In this document: piece by piece, positions 18,081 to 25,544 of the stretch
How the letters are laid out: every line of letters begins with the position of its first letter
Position numbering within the stretch: the stretch's first letter is position 1
Assembly: GCF_016462545.1 (NCBI RefSeq)
Contig: NZ_JAEMTA010000032.1
Span: 1-52,512 of the forward strand
Direction of reading: 5' to 3'
DNA length: 52,512 nt
From: Mycolicibacterium sp.
GTDB taxonomy: Bacteria > Actinomycetota > Actinomycetes > Mycobacteriales > Mycobacteriaceae
Made by a program: the position numbers and the translations under genes
The notes under the pieces: generated by a model
What the model was told of the DNA's origin: nothing
Databases searched by the model: none
The model's input: only the letters and a program-made list of their open reading frames with translations

Positions 18081-19942
18081 CAACCCTGGGGCACCGGCTG
18101 CTTGGGACCGGGATCCTTCGCAGTCTCGCTTCCGCTCAACGACTCGCGCGAGTTGATCCGGCCCGCTCCCCACGTCAGCGCGGCGATCAACACCAGCGTG
18201 CAGAACAACACCACCAGCGATGCCACGTTGAACAACCACGACGGATGGTTCTGGTTGCGCTCGCGCTGCAGGATGGTGAGCTCTTGCACGAACGGTCGGG
18301 TGCTCGACGTCAGCGCGGGCGTCTCCTGGGCGCCGATACCGGGGTCGGCGGGTAGGAAGATCGGCACGCCCGCCATGGTGCGGCCGTCCTGGACGCGCAG
18401 CAGGGTCTTCCATGAACCCCACACCGGAATCGGCTGCGTCGACCGGTAGTGGCCGTCACCGATCTTCTCCAGCCGGTCGATGGCCAATCCGCGGTCGTTC
18501 TCGAGGCGGCCCTGCCAGGCCAGGATGGTGACCCATTCGGGATCACTGCTGATCAGGTCGCCGGGGGTGATCCGCACGTCGGCGGAGACCATCCGCTGCC
18601 CCGGCTCGCTCGGCAGGTCGGTCAGTGTGATCGTGGCGTTCGCATTCTCCGGCACCGTGGTGTGCAGACCGTTGGCGACCGCGCCACCGGTCACCAACAC
18701 GGTGACGATCACGGCGGTGATGCCGACCGCGGGCCGCGGCAGCTTCTGCCCGGTGAGCACCATGGCGAGCAGTGCGCCGCAGACGCCCATGCCCACGGCC
18801 ACCGGCACCGCCATCGCGAGCGCCTCGGGCCACATGCTCGTCGGCCACGGGTAGTGGTAGACGGCGTCGATCCAGAACGACTCGAGCCACAGGCCGACGG
18901 TGCCGACCCCGAGGCCGCCGACCACGCCGAACAGGACGGGACGCTTCACCAGCGGTGTCAACGCGATGAGTTCGACCACCAGGGCCGAGCCGAGGTAGAG
19001 GGCGAACCAACTGGTCGGGCCGCCCAGGACGGGGCCGACGACCAGCGACACCGCGCCGCGGATCGCGATGGCCAGTCCGGCGGCGATGAGTGCGGCGCCG
19101 CGGCCCAGGACCAGCCGTGCGCAGACCGCGGCGAAGGCGGCGGCGAACGCGATGAGCATCGGCTGCTGGACCAGGCGGAACTGCTCGACGCCGAAGTCGT
19201 ACTCGATCTGGAACACCGACAGCCCGATGAACAGACCGCCGAAGGACAAGTAGCGCAACAACTTCAAGACGAAGGTGTCGTCCTCCGCCTCACCGGGCGG
19301 CATGGCCCGCTTGCCCTCGTACTCGAGCAGCAGCACGGCCATCAGCGACAGGCCGGCGCCGCCGATCAGCATGAGGTGCGTCGGCCCCCACAGCGTCACG
19401 TCCTGACCGAAGATGCGGTGCCAGACGTCGTCGAGCGGGAAGCCGATGAGCGCATACAGCCCGCACAACGCCATCAGCAGACCGCCGACCGGGGCGAACC
19501 AGGTGCGCGTGATGCGGACCGCGGACGCGCCGGGCTTGTCGTACGGCAACACCATCGACAGCGTGCCCGCGATGAAGAGCAGGAAGAGTCCGAACAGGAT
19601 GAAGTAGTGCGCCGGGTTGGCCAGCGGCCCGGGATCGCGACCCTTGCCGATGTGCAGGCTGACGTCCCAGATGAAGCCGAAGAGGGCAGCGATGATCGTC
19701 GCGGTGAACAGGAACACCTGCAGGGCCACCCAGGGCGGGCGCTTGAACTTCGTGCCGGTTCGCTCGGCAAGGTTCTTCAGCCACGTGATGCGCCGCATGC
19801 GATGCAGGTAGCCGATCCATAGCAGGGCGACCGTGACGACCAGTGCGACGACCGACATACCGATGACCTGGTCGAGGGCGGCCCCGCCGCCTTCTGAGCC
19901 CGCCCCGGCCGCCGCGACGAACTGCAAAGACCGCTGTGTCAT
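18080..19942 (-). CDS. Large polytopic membrane protein with extracytoplasmic beta domain, function unknown
   Basis: The 620-residue protein is first in the operon. Residues ~25-440 contain about 11-12 membrane spans with charged or His residues inside conserved stretches: GFIWDVSLHIGKGRDPGPLANPAHYF, DVWHRIFGQDVTLWGPTHLM, QIEYDFGVEQF, and WIDAVYHYPWP. Residues ~440-560 look like an exported beta-sandwich (YRSTQPIPVWGSWKTLLRVQDGRTMAGVP) reminiscent of YtkA/FixH-type domains. A final helix (~575-597) and a cytoplasmic tail close it. With a cupredoxin-like lipoprotein in the same operon, a metal or respiratory-chain role is plausible but unproven. Confidence 0.7.
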   Translation of the reverse strand: MTQRSLQFVAAAGAGSEGGGAALDQVIGMSVVALVVTVALLWIGYLHRMRRITWLKNLAERTGTKFKRPPWVALQVFLFTATIIAALFGFIWDVSLHIGKGRDPGPLANPAHYFILFGLFLLFIAGTLSMVLPYDKPGASAVRITRTWFAPVGGLLMALCGLYALIGFPLDDVWHRIFGQDVTLWGPTHLMLIGGAGLSLMAVLLLEYEGKRAMPPGEAEDDTFVLKLLRYLSFGGLFIGLSVFQIEYDFGVEQFRLVQQPMLIAFAAAFAAVCARLVLGRGAALIAAGLAIAIRGAVSLVVGPVLGGPTSWFALYLGSALVVELIALTPLVKRPVLFGVVGGLGVGTVGLWLESFWIDAVYHYPWPTSMWPEALAMAVPVAVGMGVCGALLAMVLTGQKLPRPAVGITAVIVTVLVTGGAVANGLHTTVPENANATITLTDLPSEPGQRMVSADVRITPGDLISSDPEWVTILAWQGRLENDRGLAIDRLEKIGDGHYRSTQPIPVWGSWKTLLRVQDGRTMAGVPIFLPADPGIGAQETPALTSSTRPFVQELTILQRERNQNHPSWLFNVASLVVLFCTLVLIAALTWGAGRINSRESLSGSETAKDPGPKQPVPQG

Positions 19943-19982
19943 GTGCCTGCATTCCCATCGTGCCGATTCTGAGCAACCGATC

Positions 19983-19994
19983 TACCGGTCGGTA
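19983..19994. promoter_or_regulatory. Possible regulator site upstream of the membrane operon
   Basis: TACCGGTCGGTA has perfect 5-bp arms (TACCG/CGGTA) and lies 41-52 nt before the ATG at 19942. TACCG/CGGTA dyads are common in TetR-family operators. The assignment rests on the dyad alone. Confidence 0.35.
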
Positions 19995-20079
19995 TGTTGC
20001 CAGACTCACCGCAGTCGAAACCAGTGGTACCGGGTAATTACCTGCGCTAACGGCATCTTCGCACCCATCCCCGCGATTC

Positions 20080-20118
20080 GTGGAGTCTTAGCGGCGCTGA
20101 CCGCCGCTAAGACTCCAC
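20080..20118. repeat. Perfect 16-bp inverted repeat in a divergent promoter region
   Basis: GTGGAGTCTTAGCGGC (20080-20095) and its exact complement GCCGCTAAGACTCCAC (20103-20118) flank a 7-nt spacer. After one mismatch, four more bases pair on the outside (GATT/AATC). It lies between the divergent 620-residue membrane gene and the C39-like gene, covering -68 to -30 of the latter's inferred start. No T-run follows, so an operator or repeat element is likelier than a terminator. Confidence 0.8.
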
Positions 20119-20135
20119 AAATCACGGAATCGGCC

Positions 20136-20141
20136 TAGCCT
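20136..20141 (+). promoter_or_regulatory. -10 element of a leaderless promoter
   Basis: TAGCCT sits exactly at -12 to -7 relative to GTG 20148, as expected for a leaderless mycobacterial mRNA. No Shine-Dalgarno precedes the GTG. Confidence 0.5.
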
Positions 20142-20147
20142 GAGACG

Positions 20148-20645
20148 GTGAAGCTCGCGGACCTGCACCTGGTTCAGCGTGATGGGGTGTCCTGCGGACC
20201 CGCCGTCGCGGTCGTCGCGGGCGCACTGCTGAATCCGGCCTACGGCGGTGACCTCACCGACACCACCTGGTTCGCCGGCGAGCAGGGCAGGGTCCACGCG
20301 GCGGCGAATCGGATCTGGCCGCGCGCGCTGGGCACCACGCCGTGGGGGATGGCGCGGACCATCAGCGCCCACAGCGCGAGATACCGCTGGCGCCTCTGCC
20401 GCCGCGGCGATTCGCTCGCAGACGTGACGCGGGCGGTGACGTCGCGCCGGCCGGTAGCCATGCTGATCGGCACCGTCATACCCAGGCACTGGGTGCTGAT
20501 CGTCGAGGTCGACGGCGACACGCTGCGTTGTTACGAGCCGTCCTCGGGCACGGTGGTGCCGGTGCCGAAGGCCGCGGTCCGGGGGGCTCGACTGACAACG
20601 CTTGGTTTCCCTCGGGCGTTCGCGTTCGTGCTTCCGCGGCACTAG
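20148..20645 (+). CDS. C39-like papain-fold cysteine peptidase-type protein
   Basis: The 165-residue protein has no signal peptide. The N-terminal VQRDGVSCGPAVAVVAG supplies a likely oxyanion Gln (Q10) and nucleophile C16. RHWVLIVEVDGDTLRCYEPSSG supplies H114 and, in place of the usual Asp, E130, giving a plausible Cys-His-Glu triad in C39 order. C39 domains cut double-glycine leaders or act as stand-alone papain-like hydrolases; no bacteriocin or ABC gene is next to it, so the substrate is open. The start is GTG 20148 with a leaderless-type promoter. The stop precedes the diguanylate cyclase gene by 86 nt. Confidence 0.65.
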   Translation: MKLADLHLVQRDGVSCGPAVAVVAGALLNPAYGGDLTDTTWFAGEQGRVHAAANRIWPRALGTTPWGMARTISAHSARYRWRLCRRGDSLADVTRAVTSRRPVAMLIGTVIPRHWVLIVEVDGDTLRCYEPSSGTVVPVPKAAVRGARLTTLGFPRAFAFVLPRH

Positions 20646-20731
20646 CTCGGTCTGCCGACAATTTACGCGCGAGCAAGCGCCGTCACCTAGGTTGGACGGA
20701 GCTGGGCCAATGAGGAGGCGAGCTGAGCCGC

Positions 20732-23350
20732 ATGCCGATCGTCGAACATGAACAGGCAGAACGGGACCGACTCCGGGTGCTGGTCGACTTCGCGATCATG
20801 GACACTCCCGCGGAAGCGGCCTTCGATGACCTGGCGGCTCTGGCGGCGCATCTCTGCGGCGCGCCCATGGCATTGGTGAGCCTGGTCGACGCGGACCGGC
20901 AGTGGTTCAAGGCCCGGCATGGACTGAGCGTGTCCCAGACGCCTCGGGAGCAGTCGTTCTGCGCCCACGCACTGCGCGGCACCGGCTTGCTGGTGGTACC
21001 CGACACCCGACTCGATCCACGCTTCGTCGACAACCCCTTGGTCACGGGTGAACCACACCTGCGCTTCTATGCCGGCGCGCCGCTGGTCACCTCGGATGGA
21101 TACGTCCTCGGAACGCTGTGTGTGCTGGGCGGCGAGCCGAGGCAGCTCACCGAACTGCAGGGCGCCCACCTGAAGATCCTGGCCGCCCAGGTGGTCAGCC
21201 AGCTCGAGCTGCGTCGTCAAGCCCGCCGGCTCGCCTTCGAAGTGCAGGCACGACTGACGGCCGACGCGGCGCTGCGGGAGCAGCAGCGAATGCTCGACGT
21301 GATCCTCGAGCACACTGACGTCCTCATCTACGCCAAGGATCTCGACGGCCGTTTCGTCCTGACGAACCCTGCGCTTGAACGCATCACCCAGGTGGACGGC
21401 GGCCTGCACGGGCGCACCGATCACGACTTGTTTCCCGCCGACGTCGCCGGCGTCTACCGCAACAACGACGTCCGAATCGTCGGGTCGAGGGAACGGCAGG
21501 TCTTCAGCGAGGATCTGGTCCATCCCGACGGCTCCACCCATACGTACCGGTCGACGAAGTTCCCGCTGGTGGACGACGCAGGTCTGGTCATCGGGATCGG
21601 TGGGGTATCCACCGACGTGACCGAGCTCGTTGCGGCGCGCGCGGCCCACCAGGAGGCCGAACAGCGTTGGCGGGCCCTCGTCGAACAGTCGCCCATCGCG
21701 GTCGTGGTGGTCGAGGCAGATACACGGATCGTGTACGCGAACCCCGAGGCCGTCGCGCTGTTCGGACTGTCGACCGCCGCCGAAGTGGAGCAGCGGCCAG
21801 CCGTCGACTTCGTTCCGGGCGACGCCGGGCTGGAAACCGTCGCGATGATCGACGGCATTCTGAGCAGCGGGGTTCCGCTCCGCGACCGGTGGCCCGTGCA
21901 GCGGATCGACGGCACCCAGGTCACCGTCGAGTTCGATGCCAGCGCCGTGACGTACCGGGGGGCTCCGGCGGTGCAGTTCGAGTTCCGTGACATCACGTCG
22001 GCCGCGGTCGCCCATGCGGCGTTGACCGAGTCCGAGCGACGCTTCCGGGCGGTCTTCGACGACAGTCCCGTCGCGATGGCACTCGTCGACCTCCACGGCC
22101 GGTGGGTGCAGGTCAATGCTGCTTTCGGCCGTCTGACCGGCATCGTTCCGGCGCAGGCGGTAGGACGCCTTGCGCTGAGCCTGGTGCATCACGACGACCA
22201 CCACCTGCTGTTGCGCTACGACCACGAGGGTCTCGGCCGAGACGGGTCGGGCCAGGAAGAAATGCGCATCGTGCGATGCGACGGTGAGCTGCGCTGGGTA
22301 TGGGTCAGCACGAAGCCCACGCCGGGGCCTGACGGCGAGGTGCTGATTCTCGCCGTGATCCAGGACGTCACGGCCCGCAAGACCGCCGAACGAGCCTTGC
22401 TCGAGTCTGAGGCGGACCTTGCGGCCGTGGCCGCCATCGCCCGTTGCGCGCACACCGGTAGCGACCCGCGCAGCGTGGTGGTCACCACGGTCCGCGAGCT
22501 CGCCGAGGCGTGCACGGTGTCCATGCTCGAGGCCGTCGACGCCGACACCCTGGTCGTGACCGCGTCGGCGGGGCTGGACGTCGTGGGTGTCACGCTGCCA
22601 CTCGCCGCCACGTCGGTGACCTCACACGTGTGGAGGACCGGCGAGCTGGTCTTCCTGCCGGACGCCGCTGCCGACCCGCGTGTCGATCACCGCCTGCTCT
22701 CCCTGGACGGCTCGGTCAGCTTGCTGTCGCATCCGGTCGTCATCGACGGTCGCGTCGAAGCAATCTTGAATGTGACGTGGCGCCATCGCGTCCCCGACTC
22801 CGCGGCACGGGCGGTGCGCTCGGTGCAGACCATCGCCAACGAGACTGGCGCCGCGCTCCAGACGAGCCGGCTCCGTGACGAGCTCGAGGACTTCGCCGCC
22901 ACCGACCCGCTGACCGGCGCGATGAACCGTCGCGCCTGGGACACGAGGCTGCAAGCACTCGCGGACGGTGCGGTTCACGGCGACCTGCGGCTCGTCATCG
23001 CGGTGGTGGATCTCGACAACTTCAAGTCCTACAACGACACGCACGGGCACGGCGTCGGCGACCTGCTCCTGCGTGACTTTGCGGCCGCCACCCGCGCCGC
23101 GCTACGGCCCGGCGACGTCTTCGCCCGCTGGGGTGGAGAGGAGTTCGTCATCGCGCTGCCGGGCACCACGCTCGATCAGGCGGCCCGGATCCTCGACCGC
23201 ATTCGCGCCGTCGTTCCCGCCGCCCAGACCTGCTCCATCGGATACACCGAATGGGATGCCGTGGAGCCGCTGGCCAGAACCATCGCCCGCGCAGATGCGG
23301 CTCTCTATCAAGCAAAGGCCCGCGGGCGCGATCAGCTCGCGCGGGCCTGA
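20732..23350 (+). CDS. Multi-sensor diguanylate cyclase (GAF-PAS-PAS-PAS-GAF-GGDEF)
   Basis: The 872-residue soluble protein has, in order: GAF (~30-160, DRQWFKARHGL, FYAGAPLVTSDGYVLGTLCV), PAS (~185-300), PAS (~310-422), PAS with PAC (~435-550), a second GAF (~560-705) and GGDEF (~715-872). The catalytic GGEEF is at 801-805, DPLTGAMNRR precedes it, and the inhibitory I-site RPGD is at 792-795. It should therefore make c-di-GMP and be product-inhibited. There is no transmembrane or EAL domain. AGGAGG lies 13 nt before the ATG, longer than ideal, with a possible -10 TAGGTT at 20688-20693. Confidence 0.93.
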   Translation: MPIVEHEQAERDRLRVLVDFAIMDTPAEAAFDDLAALAAHLCGAPMALVSLVDADRQWFKARHGLSVSQTPREQSFCAHALRGTGLLVVPDTRLDPRFVDNPLVTGEPHLRFYAGAPLVTSDGYVLGTLCVLGGEPRQLTELQGAHLKILAAQVVSQLELRRQARRLAFEVQARLTADAALREQQRMLDVILEHTDVLIYAKDLDGRFVLTNPALERITQVDGGLHGRTDHDLFPADVAGVYRNNDVRIVGSRERQVFSEDLVHPDGSTHTYRSTKFPLVDDAGLVIGIGGVSTDVTELVAARAAHQEAEQRWRALVEQSPIAVVVVEADTRIVYANPEAVALFGLSTAAEVEQRPAVDFVPGDAGLETVAMIDGILSSGVPLRDRWPVQRIDGTQVTVEFDASAVTYRGAPAVQFEFRDITSAAVAHAALTESERRFRAVFDDSPVAMALVDLHGRWVQVNAAFGRLTGIVPAQAVGRLALSLVHHDDHHLLLRYDHEGLGRDGSGQEEMRIVRCDGELRWVWVSTKPTPGPDGEVLILAVIQDVTARKTAERALLESEADLAAVAAIARCAHTGSDPRSVVVTTVRELAEACTVSMLEAVDADTLVVTASAGLDVVGVTLPLAATSVTSHVWRTGELVFLPDAAADPRVDHRLLSLDGSVSLLSHPVVIDGRVEAILNVTWRHRVPDSAARAVRSVQTIANETGAALQTSRLRDELEDFAATDPLTGAMNRRAWDTRLQALADGAVHGDLRLVIAVVDLDNFKSYNDTHGHGVGDLLLRDFAAATRAALRPGDVFARWGGEEFVIALPGTTLDQAARILDRIRAVVPAAQTCSIGYTEWDAVEPLARTIARADAALYQAKARGRDQLARA

Positions 23351-23378
23351 CGACCGATCCCCGACCAACCGATTCCAT

Positions 23379-23394
23379 TCGAACATATGATCGA
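23379..23394 (+). promoter_or_regulatory. SOS (LexA) box overlapping a leaderless promoter
   Basis: TCGAACATATGATCGA matches the mycobacterial LexA consensus TCGAAC-N4-GTTCGA at 11 of 12 fixed positions (only one T is A). Inside it, TATGAT (23386-23391) is an excellent -10 hexamer ending exactly 6 nt before GTG 23398, so LexA binding would cover the core promoter. Confidence 0.75.
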
Positions 23395-23397
23395 ACA

Positions 23398-23715
23398 GTG
23401 GGAGAGCTTCAGTCGATCGGCTATCACGGTCAGCCGATGCAGCAGGCCTTCCGCCGCGTCGACCCGCCGGTGCCCGTCCTGATCGATCTCGCGGCAGTGT
23501 TCCCGCGTGAGCCGCACCGGGCGGGCGGCTACCACCCGGCAGGACTGCAGATGCACGCCATCGTGGAGGGACGACTCAGCTGCTGGGGACTCTGTGAGCA
23601 GGGCTTCTGGTGGGGTCTGGTGACGTATGACATCGCCTACGGCGCCAACCGCAAGTCCGTCACCCACTGGATTCCGTCGTGGACGCTGAAGCGCAAGGCC
23701 GAGCGCCGCCCGTAG
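23398..23715 (+). CDS. Conserved-looking small protein, predicted SOS-regulated
   Basis: The 105-residue protein starts at GTG 23398 on a predicted leaderless mRNA. It is rich in Trp, Gly and His (GYHPAGLQMHAIVEGRLSCWGLCEQGFWWGLVTYDI) and ends basic (SWTLKRKAERR). There is no signal peptide or membrane helix. I recognise no family, although the compact aromatic core suggests a real folded domain. The upstream frame is open to 23251 but overlaps the diguanylate cyclase. The LexA box over its promoter suggests induction by DNA damage. The PPOX gene follows after 9 nt and may be co-transcribed. Confidence 0.75.
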   Translation: MGELQSIGYHGQPMQQAFRRVDPPVPVLIDLAAVFPREPHRAGGYHPAGLQMHAIVEGRLSCWGLCEQGFWWGLVTYDIAYGANRKSVTHWIPSWTLKRKAERRP

Positions 23716-23724
23716 GGTTGGGGC

Positions 23725-24180
23725 ATGGCTCGCAAGCTCGCTACCGCAGACACCGTCGACTCGGCGGCGCTGCTCGACTTCATTCGACCCCGGCACCAGA
23801 TGGTGTTGACCACCTTCCGATCCGACGGGTCACTGCAGAGTTCGCCGGTAACCGGTGGCGTGGACGACGAGGGCCGCATCGTGATCGCGAGCTATCCGCA
23901 GCGGGCGAAGTCGGCGAACATCCGACGCGATCCGCGAGCCAGCGTGACCGTCCTGTCGGATGAGTTCAACGGACCCTACGTACAGGTCGACGGTGACGCC
24001 GAGGTCATCGATCTGCCCGACGCGGTGGAACCGCTGGTGGAGTACTTCCGTGCGATTGCGGGCGAACACTCCGACTGGGACGAGTACCGCCAAGCGATGA
24101 TCGATCAAGGAAAATGCCTGATCAGGGTTACCCCGACGCGGTGGGGACCGGTGGCGACGGGCGGCTTCCCGCCGAGCTGA
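23725..24180 (+). CDS. F420-dependent PPOX-class oxidoreductase (FDOR-B, Rv1155-like)
   Basis: The 151-residue split-barrel protein has a core strand MVLTTFRSDGSLQSSPVTGGVDDEGRIVIAS, then RAKSANIRRDPRASVTVLSDE and the diagnostic AGEHSDWDEYRQAM near the C terminus, very close to what I recall for Rv1155. FDOR-B proteins bind coenzyme F420 and often reduce heterocycles or biliverdin-type substrates. It follows the SOS-box gene by 9 nt; whether it shares that regulation is inference. It has no relation in sequence order to the HugZ-like PNPOx protein at the left end. Confidence 0.88.
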   Translation: MARKLATADTVDSAALLDFIRPRHQMVLTTFRSDGSLQSSPVTGGVDDEGRIVIASYPQRAKSANIRRDPRASVTVLSDEFNGPYVQVDGDAEVIDLPDAVEPLVEYFRAIAGEHSDWDEYRQAMIDQGKCLIRVTPTRWGPVATGGFPPS

Positions 24181-24250
24181 ACAGCCCGTCGGCCGCGGTG
24201 CCGTCACAGTCGGTGCCAGCGGCCGCGTTGCGGCGGCTAGCTCGTCAAAC

Positions 24251-24273
24251 TATAGTCTGGACACATGTCCAGA
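24251..24273 (+). promoter_or_regulatory. Promoter and palindromic operator of the GT4 operon
   Basis: TCTGGACA-CA-TGTCCAGA (24256-24273) has perfect 8-bp arms, the form of a TetR-type operator. TAGTCT (24253-24258) ends 6 nt before ATG 24265, and TATAGT (24251-24256) overlaps it. The dyad is centred on the inferred transcription start, so a bound regulator would block initiation. Confidence 0.7.
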
Positions 24274-24306
24274 GCGCAGATTCCGACTCTGGCCGCGGTG
24301 AAATAG
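24265..24306 (+). CDS. Possible leaderless 13-codon upstream ORF
   Basis: ATG 24265 opens a frame encoding MSRAQIPTLAAVK, stopping with TAG 2 nt before the ATG of the glycosyltransferase. The -10 hexamer TAGTCT is at the exact leaderless position. Translation of this ORF could deliver ribosomes to the next start by reinitiation, since the glycosyltransferase has only a weak GGTGA site of its own. Its coding status is a prediction. Confidence 0.4.
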   Translation: MSRAQIPTLAAVK

Positions 24307-24308
24307 CC

Positions 24309-25544
24309 ATGCGGATTGCCCTGCTGTCATATCGAAGCAAGACGCATTGCGGTGGGCAGGGCGTCTACGTCCGCCATCTGAGTCGCGGTCTCGTAGAACT
24401 TGGCCACGACGTCGAGGTCTTCTCCGGTCAGCCCTACCCCGAGGGTCTCGACCCGCGGGTGCGCCTGACCAAGGTGCCGAGTCTGGACCTGTACCGCGAA
24501 CCCGACCCGTTCCGGGTGCCGCGACCGAGCGAAATCCACGACCGCATCGATCTGCTCGAACTGCTGTCCACGTGGACGGCTGCCTTCCCCGAGCCCAAGA
24601 CATTCTGCTTGCGCGTCGCGCGCATCCTCGCGGGACGTCGTCACGAGTTCGACGTCGTGCACGACAACCAGAGCCTCGGTGACGGTCTGCTGGCGATCGC
24701 CGACCTCGGCCTGCCCGTGGTGGCGACGGTGCACCATCCGATCACCCGCGATCGCGTGCTCGACGTGGCTGCTGCGAAGTGGTGGCGAAAGCCGTTGGTG
24801 CGCAGGTGGTATGGCTTCGCCGAGATGCAGAAGCAGGTGGCCCGCCAGATTCCGGAGCTGCTGACCGTGTCGTCCTCCTCTGCGGCCGACATCGCCGAGG
24901 ACTTCGCCGTCGAGCCCGATCAGCTGCACGTGGTGCCCCTCGGCGTGAACACGGAGTTGTTCCGGCCCAGCGAGAATCGGGTGCGCAACAGGATCATCGC
25001 GATCGCGAGTGCAGACGTGCCACTCAAGGGCGTCAGTCACCTGCTGCACGCGGTCGCCCGCTTGCGTGTCGAACGCGACCTCGACGTTCAGCTGGTCTCG
25101 AAGTTGGAGCCCAACGGCCCGACCGAGAAGCTGATCGCCGAGCTCGGGATCTCCGACATCGTGCACAGCTCGAGTGGTCTGAGCGACGACGAGCTGGCCG
25201 CCCTGTTGGCCTCGGCCGAGGTCGCCTGCATTCCCTCGCTCTATGAAGGCTTTTCGCTGCCCGCCGTGGAGGCGATGGCCAGCGGCACGCCGATCGTGGC
25301 CAGTAGAGCGGGCGCGCTGCCCGAGGTGGTCGGCGAGGACGACGTGTGTGCGCGTCTGGTCCGCCCGGGCGACGTCGACGATCTGACCAGGGTGCTGGGC
25401 GAACTGCTCGACTCTCCGCTCGAGCTGCGCAGGCTCGGCGCCAACGGCCGCAAGCGTGCCGTCGACGTCTTCAGCTGGGAATCCGTGGCCGCGCAAACGG
25501 TTTCGGTGTACGAACGTGCGATGAAACGAGTGAAGGCATGCTGA
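24309..25544 (+). CDS. GT4 family glycosyltransferase
   Basis: The 411-residue GT-B protein starts at ATG 24309 (the frame is open to 24114, inside the PPOX gene). The N-terminal Rossmann domain has the acceptor-side glycine loop SKTHCGGQGVYVRHLSRGL, and the C-terminal donor domain has VVPLGVNTELF, then the conserved EVACIPSLYEGFSLPAVEAMASGTPIVAS with the E-x7-E motif and AGALPEVVG. Such retaining enzymes use nucleotide sugars; the product is unknown. The last 7 nt overlap a methyltransferase gene and a glycosidase-like gene follows, suggesting a three-gene glycan or glycolipid pathway. Confidence 0.88.
   Translation: MRIALLSYRSKTHCGGQGVYVRHLSRGLVELGHDVEVFSGQPYPEGLDPRVRLTKVPSLDLYREPDPFRVPRPSEIHDRIDLLELLSTWTAAFPEPKTFCLRVARILAGRRHEFDVVHDNQSLGDGLLAIADLGLPVVATVHHPITRDRVLDVAAAKWWRKPLVRRWYGFAEMQKQVARQIPELLTVSSSSAADIAEDFAVEPDQLHVVPLGVNTELFRPSENRVRNRIIAIASADVPLKGVSHLLHAVARLRVERDLDVQLVSKLEPNGPTEKLIAELGISDIVHSSSGLSDDELAALLASAEVACIPSLYEGFSLPAVEAMASGTPIVASRAGALPEVVGEDDVCARLVRPGDVDDLTRVLGELLDSPLELRRLGANGRKRAVDVFSWESVAAQTVSVYERAMKRVKAC

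Noticed and set aside
18449..19822. 457-codon plus-strand frame
   Set aside because: It is antisense to the 620-residue membrane gene, with an Asp/Glu/Gln/His-rich composition typical of a GC-bias shadow.
20687..22453. 588-codon minus-strand frame
   Set aside because: It is antisense to the diguanylate cyclase gene, which has an intact GAF/PAS/GGDEF order; the antisense translation has no fold signature.
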